This document shows positions 6,250 through 7,283 of a DNA stretch of 7,283 bases, piece by piece. The position numbers and the translations under genes are program-made. The stretch is taken from positions 1 to 7,283 of the forward strand of contig CALZJL010000061.1 of NCBI GenBank assembly GCA_945787625.1, in the 5' to 3' direction. The notes below the pieces were generated by a model, which did no database searches, was not told the origin of the DNA, and saw nothing but the letters and a program-made list of their open reading frames with translations. The stretch's first letter is position 1; every line of letters begins with the position of its first letter. This DNA comes from an uncultured Prevotellaceae bacterium. Its GTDB lineage: Bacteria; Bacteroidota; Bacteroidia; Bacteroidales; Bacteroidaceae.

Positions 6250-6326
6250 ATTTATCACATTTATTGAAAAAAAAATTTATCGTTTCTTGCGTATTTTACG
6301 TCAAAAACTGCGCTAAAACGTGTAGT

Positions 6327-6380
6327 TTCCCTTAGTATCCTCTACGATTTGTAGAGAATGCTAAGAGGTTACTAAGGGAA
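6327..6380 (-). terminator. Two-state inverted repeat just after lgt
   Basis: TTCCCTTAGTATCCTCT (6327-6343) is the inverse of AGAGGTTACTAAGGGAA (6364-6380) at 16 of 17 positions, beginning 6 bp past the lgt stop. A competing hairpin uses the same left arm: CTCTAC-GATTT-GTAGAG (6340-6356), extending to 12 of 14 pairs over 6332-6364. It probably ends or protects the lgt mRNA. No T-tract follows directly on the minus strand; the nearest long run is T9 (6275-6267), about 50 nt on. Intrinsic termination is therefore uncertain. Confidence 0.5.
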
Positions 6381-6386
6381 TACTTC

Positions 6387-7208
6387 TTATATACGCTTCA
6401 TACCTCTGTATATGAAATAAGCTCCGGCTATCACGAAGGGTATGCTCAGTATCTGACCCATGTTGAGGAGCATGCCTTGCTCGAAGGCTTCTTGATTTTC
6501 TTTGGTGTACTCTATAAGTATCCTTGATGCGAAGATCAGGAAGATGCAGAGCCCGAAGTAGAAACCTGTGCCTACTTTGTAGCGTGAATGACGATACAGT
6601 AGCCAACCTATCACGAAGAATGTTGCGTAGCATAGGGCTTCGTAGAGTTGGCCTGGATGGCGTGGGAGCATGTCGACTTGCTGGAAGATGAAGGCGAAAG
6701 GGAGGTCAGTGGGGCGTCCTATTATCTCTGAATTCATGAGGTTGCCAAGACGTATGGCACAGGCGCAGATGGGTGTGACGATGGCTACGTTGTCGAGAAC
6801 GTGGATAAAGCGCAGGCCTACGCGTTTGGAGTAGATCCATAGGGCTATGGTCAGACCTATGGTGCCTCCGTGAGAGGCGAGTCCTTGATAGCCTATGAAG
6901 TGCCAACTGCCGTCGAGGGCTTGTCGTATGGGGAGCAGCATTTCGATGGGGCGAGGCAGGAAGTATGCTGGCTCGTAGAAGAGGCAGTGTCCGAGTCGTG
7001 CCCCTATAAGTATACCTAAGAAACTGTAGATAAACATTGGTTCAAACTGCTCTTCGCTGAGTTTTTGCTGACGAAAAAGCTGGTGCATGAGTAGGTATAC
7101 TGAGAGTAGTCCGATGCACCATAAGAGTGAATACCAGCGTATTTCGACCGACCCGAGACTGAATGCTACGGGGTCGGGATTCCAAATTATATAGCTTAGT
7201 ATATTCAT
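6387..7208 (-). CDS. lgt: Phosphatidylglycerol-prolipoprotein diacylglyceryl transferase
   Basis: This 273-residue inner-membrane enzyme transfers diacylglycerol from phosphatidylglycerol to the lipobox cysteine of prolipoproteins, the first step of lipoprotein maturation. Hydrophobic segments spread over the whole chain (about 23-43, 56-75, 112-127, 140-152, 193-206, 215-230, 249-268) fit the seven-helix fold. Family motifs are GARLGHCLFYEPAYF (69-83), YQGLASHGGTIG (107-118) with the essential His113 region, IRLGNLMNSEIIGR (152-165), RHPGQLYEA (183-191), and SRILIEYTKE (228-237) in the last conserved block. The N-terminus matches Lgt proteins that begin shortly before a P-D/N-P-VAFSLGS-like segment. 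It starts 10 bp after ychF ends, so the two are probably cotranscribed. It converges with the plus-strand small RNA. Confidence 0.97.
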   Translation of the reverse strand: MNILSYIIWNPDPVAFSLGSVEIRWYSLLWCIGLLSVYLLMHQLFRQQKLSEEQFEPMFIYSFLGILIGARLGHCLFYEPAYFLPRPIEMLLPIRQALDGSWHFIGYQGLASHGGTIGLTIALWIYSKRVGLRFIHVLDNVAIVTPICACAIRLGNLMNSEIIGRPTDLPFAFIFQQVDMLPRHPGQLYEALCYATFFVIGWLLYRHSRYKVGTGFYFGLCIFLIFASRILIEYTKENQEAFEQGMLLNMGQILSIPFVIAGAYFIYRGMKRI

Positions 7209-7218
7209 AGTGGGTGTG

Positions 7219-7283
7219 TCATACGTTGAATCTGAAGTGCATGATGTCGCCGTCCTGGACTACGTATTCCTTGCCTTCGACTC
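7219..7283 (-). CDS. ychF: C-terminal end of ribosome-binding ATPase YchF (cut by window edge)
   Basis: Only the last 21 codons are present: VEGKEYVVQDGDIMHFRFNV, then TGA. This matches the highly conserved end of YchF/EngD (E. coli ends with a GDV/GDI...F.FNV-type TGS domain). YchF is an Obg-related P-loop ATPase that binds ribosomes and is linked to oxidative-stress control. The motor domain lies outside the window. The reading frame is set by the terminal FNV-stop; lgt follows 10 bp downstream on the same strand. The short length limits confidence, but the motif is distinctive. Confidence 0.88.
   Translation of the reverse strand, partial: VEGKEYVVQDGDIMHFRFNV

Larger units (their letters stand above)
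5989..6250 (+). ncRNA. Putative small RNA gene, about 260 nt, unassigned
   Basis: The interval between a consensus promoter and a strong intrinsic terminator contains no plausible protein: the longest ATG frames are a few codons. Visible structure includes AGGAA/TTCCT (5996-6000/6010-6014) with a 9-nt loop, and TCTGC-AACG-GCAGA (6024-6037). A perfect 9-bp long-range pairing joins TACCCTAAA (6014-6022) to TTTAGGGTA (6128-6136). The GC-rich hairpin CCTGC-CTG-GCAGG (6146-6158) is followed by T6 and could act as an early terminator giving a form of about 175 nt. Three more TTTAGGTTA-like repeats lie between. It transcribes against leuS and lgt and ends before the lgt 3' end. I saw no signature of tmRNA, RNase P RNA or SRP RNA. 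6S RNA or a named Bacteroidales RNA family cannot be excluded by eye. Start and end are inferred. Confidence 0.6.

Noticed and set aside
5989..6250. Possible identity as tmRNA, RNase P RNA, SRP RNA or 6S RNA
   Set aside because: No tag ORF or CCA end (tmRNA), no conserved P RNA core, and no SRP GGAAGGAAGCAG-like loop. The 6S hairpin with a central bubble is not evident by eye, although 6S cannot be excluded without covariance-model search.

Overview
The window looks like chromosomal core DNA from a member of the order Bacteroidales (phylum Bacteroidota). The evidence is: a LeuRS with the long insertions seen in Bacteroidetes enzymes; start codons without Shine-Dalgarno sequences and with AT-rich leaders; a promoter that fits the Bacteroides TTTG / TAnnTTTG consensus; and very AT-rich spacers between moderately GC-rich genes. 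Genus cannot be decided from the sequence. No rRNA, tRNA, insertion sequence, phage gene or CRISPR array is visible.

All protein genes lie on the minus strand, so they read from high to low coordinates. At the right edge is the last 21 codons of ychF (7219-7283), followed 10 bp later by lgt (6387-7208), the first enzyme of lipoprotein maturation. A 643-bp spacer follows (5744-6386). Then comes a tight four-gene run: leuS (2840-5743), two neighbouring YitT-family membrane protein genes (1914-2843 and 1008-1883), and rdgB (403-1002). leuS overlaps the first yitT by ATGA, and the other gaps are 30 and 5 bp, so this is almost certainly one operon. At the left edge, after a 268-bp repeat-rich spacer, is the first 44 codons of a secreted protein with a clear signal peptide (1-134).

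The least ordinary part is the leuS-lgt spacer. On the plus strand, against every protein gene here, it has a consensus Bacteroidetes promoter (5955-5985) and, about 260 nt downstream, a strong intrinsic terminator (6214-6249) with a GNRA tetraloop. No credible reading frame lies between them. This is best read as an unrecognised small RNA gene. Inside it are four TTTAGG-type repeats and one 5' segment able to pair with any of them. Upstream are a 19-bp dyad and two copies of a 16-bp FNR/CRP-like box exactly 20 bp apart, with a degenerate third copy 40 bp further on, in the same helical phase and overlapping the promoter.

The left spacer holds ten AGGTT units spaced 8,8,8,8,13,13,13,8,8 bp, then an ACTAAA-type array that runs into rdgB and encodes its last residues. 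A two-state hairpin follows lgt. A (TA)8 microsatellite sits 6 bp upstream of the second yitT start codon.

Together the genes are housekeeping (leucyl-tRNA charging, nucleotide-pool cleaning, lipoprotein maturation, a ribosome-associated ATPase) plus two membrane proteins of unknown function. The interesting signals are mainly non-coding.
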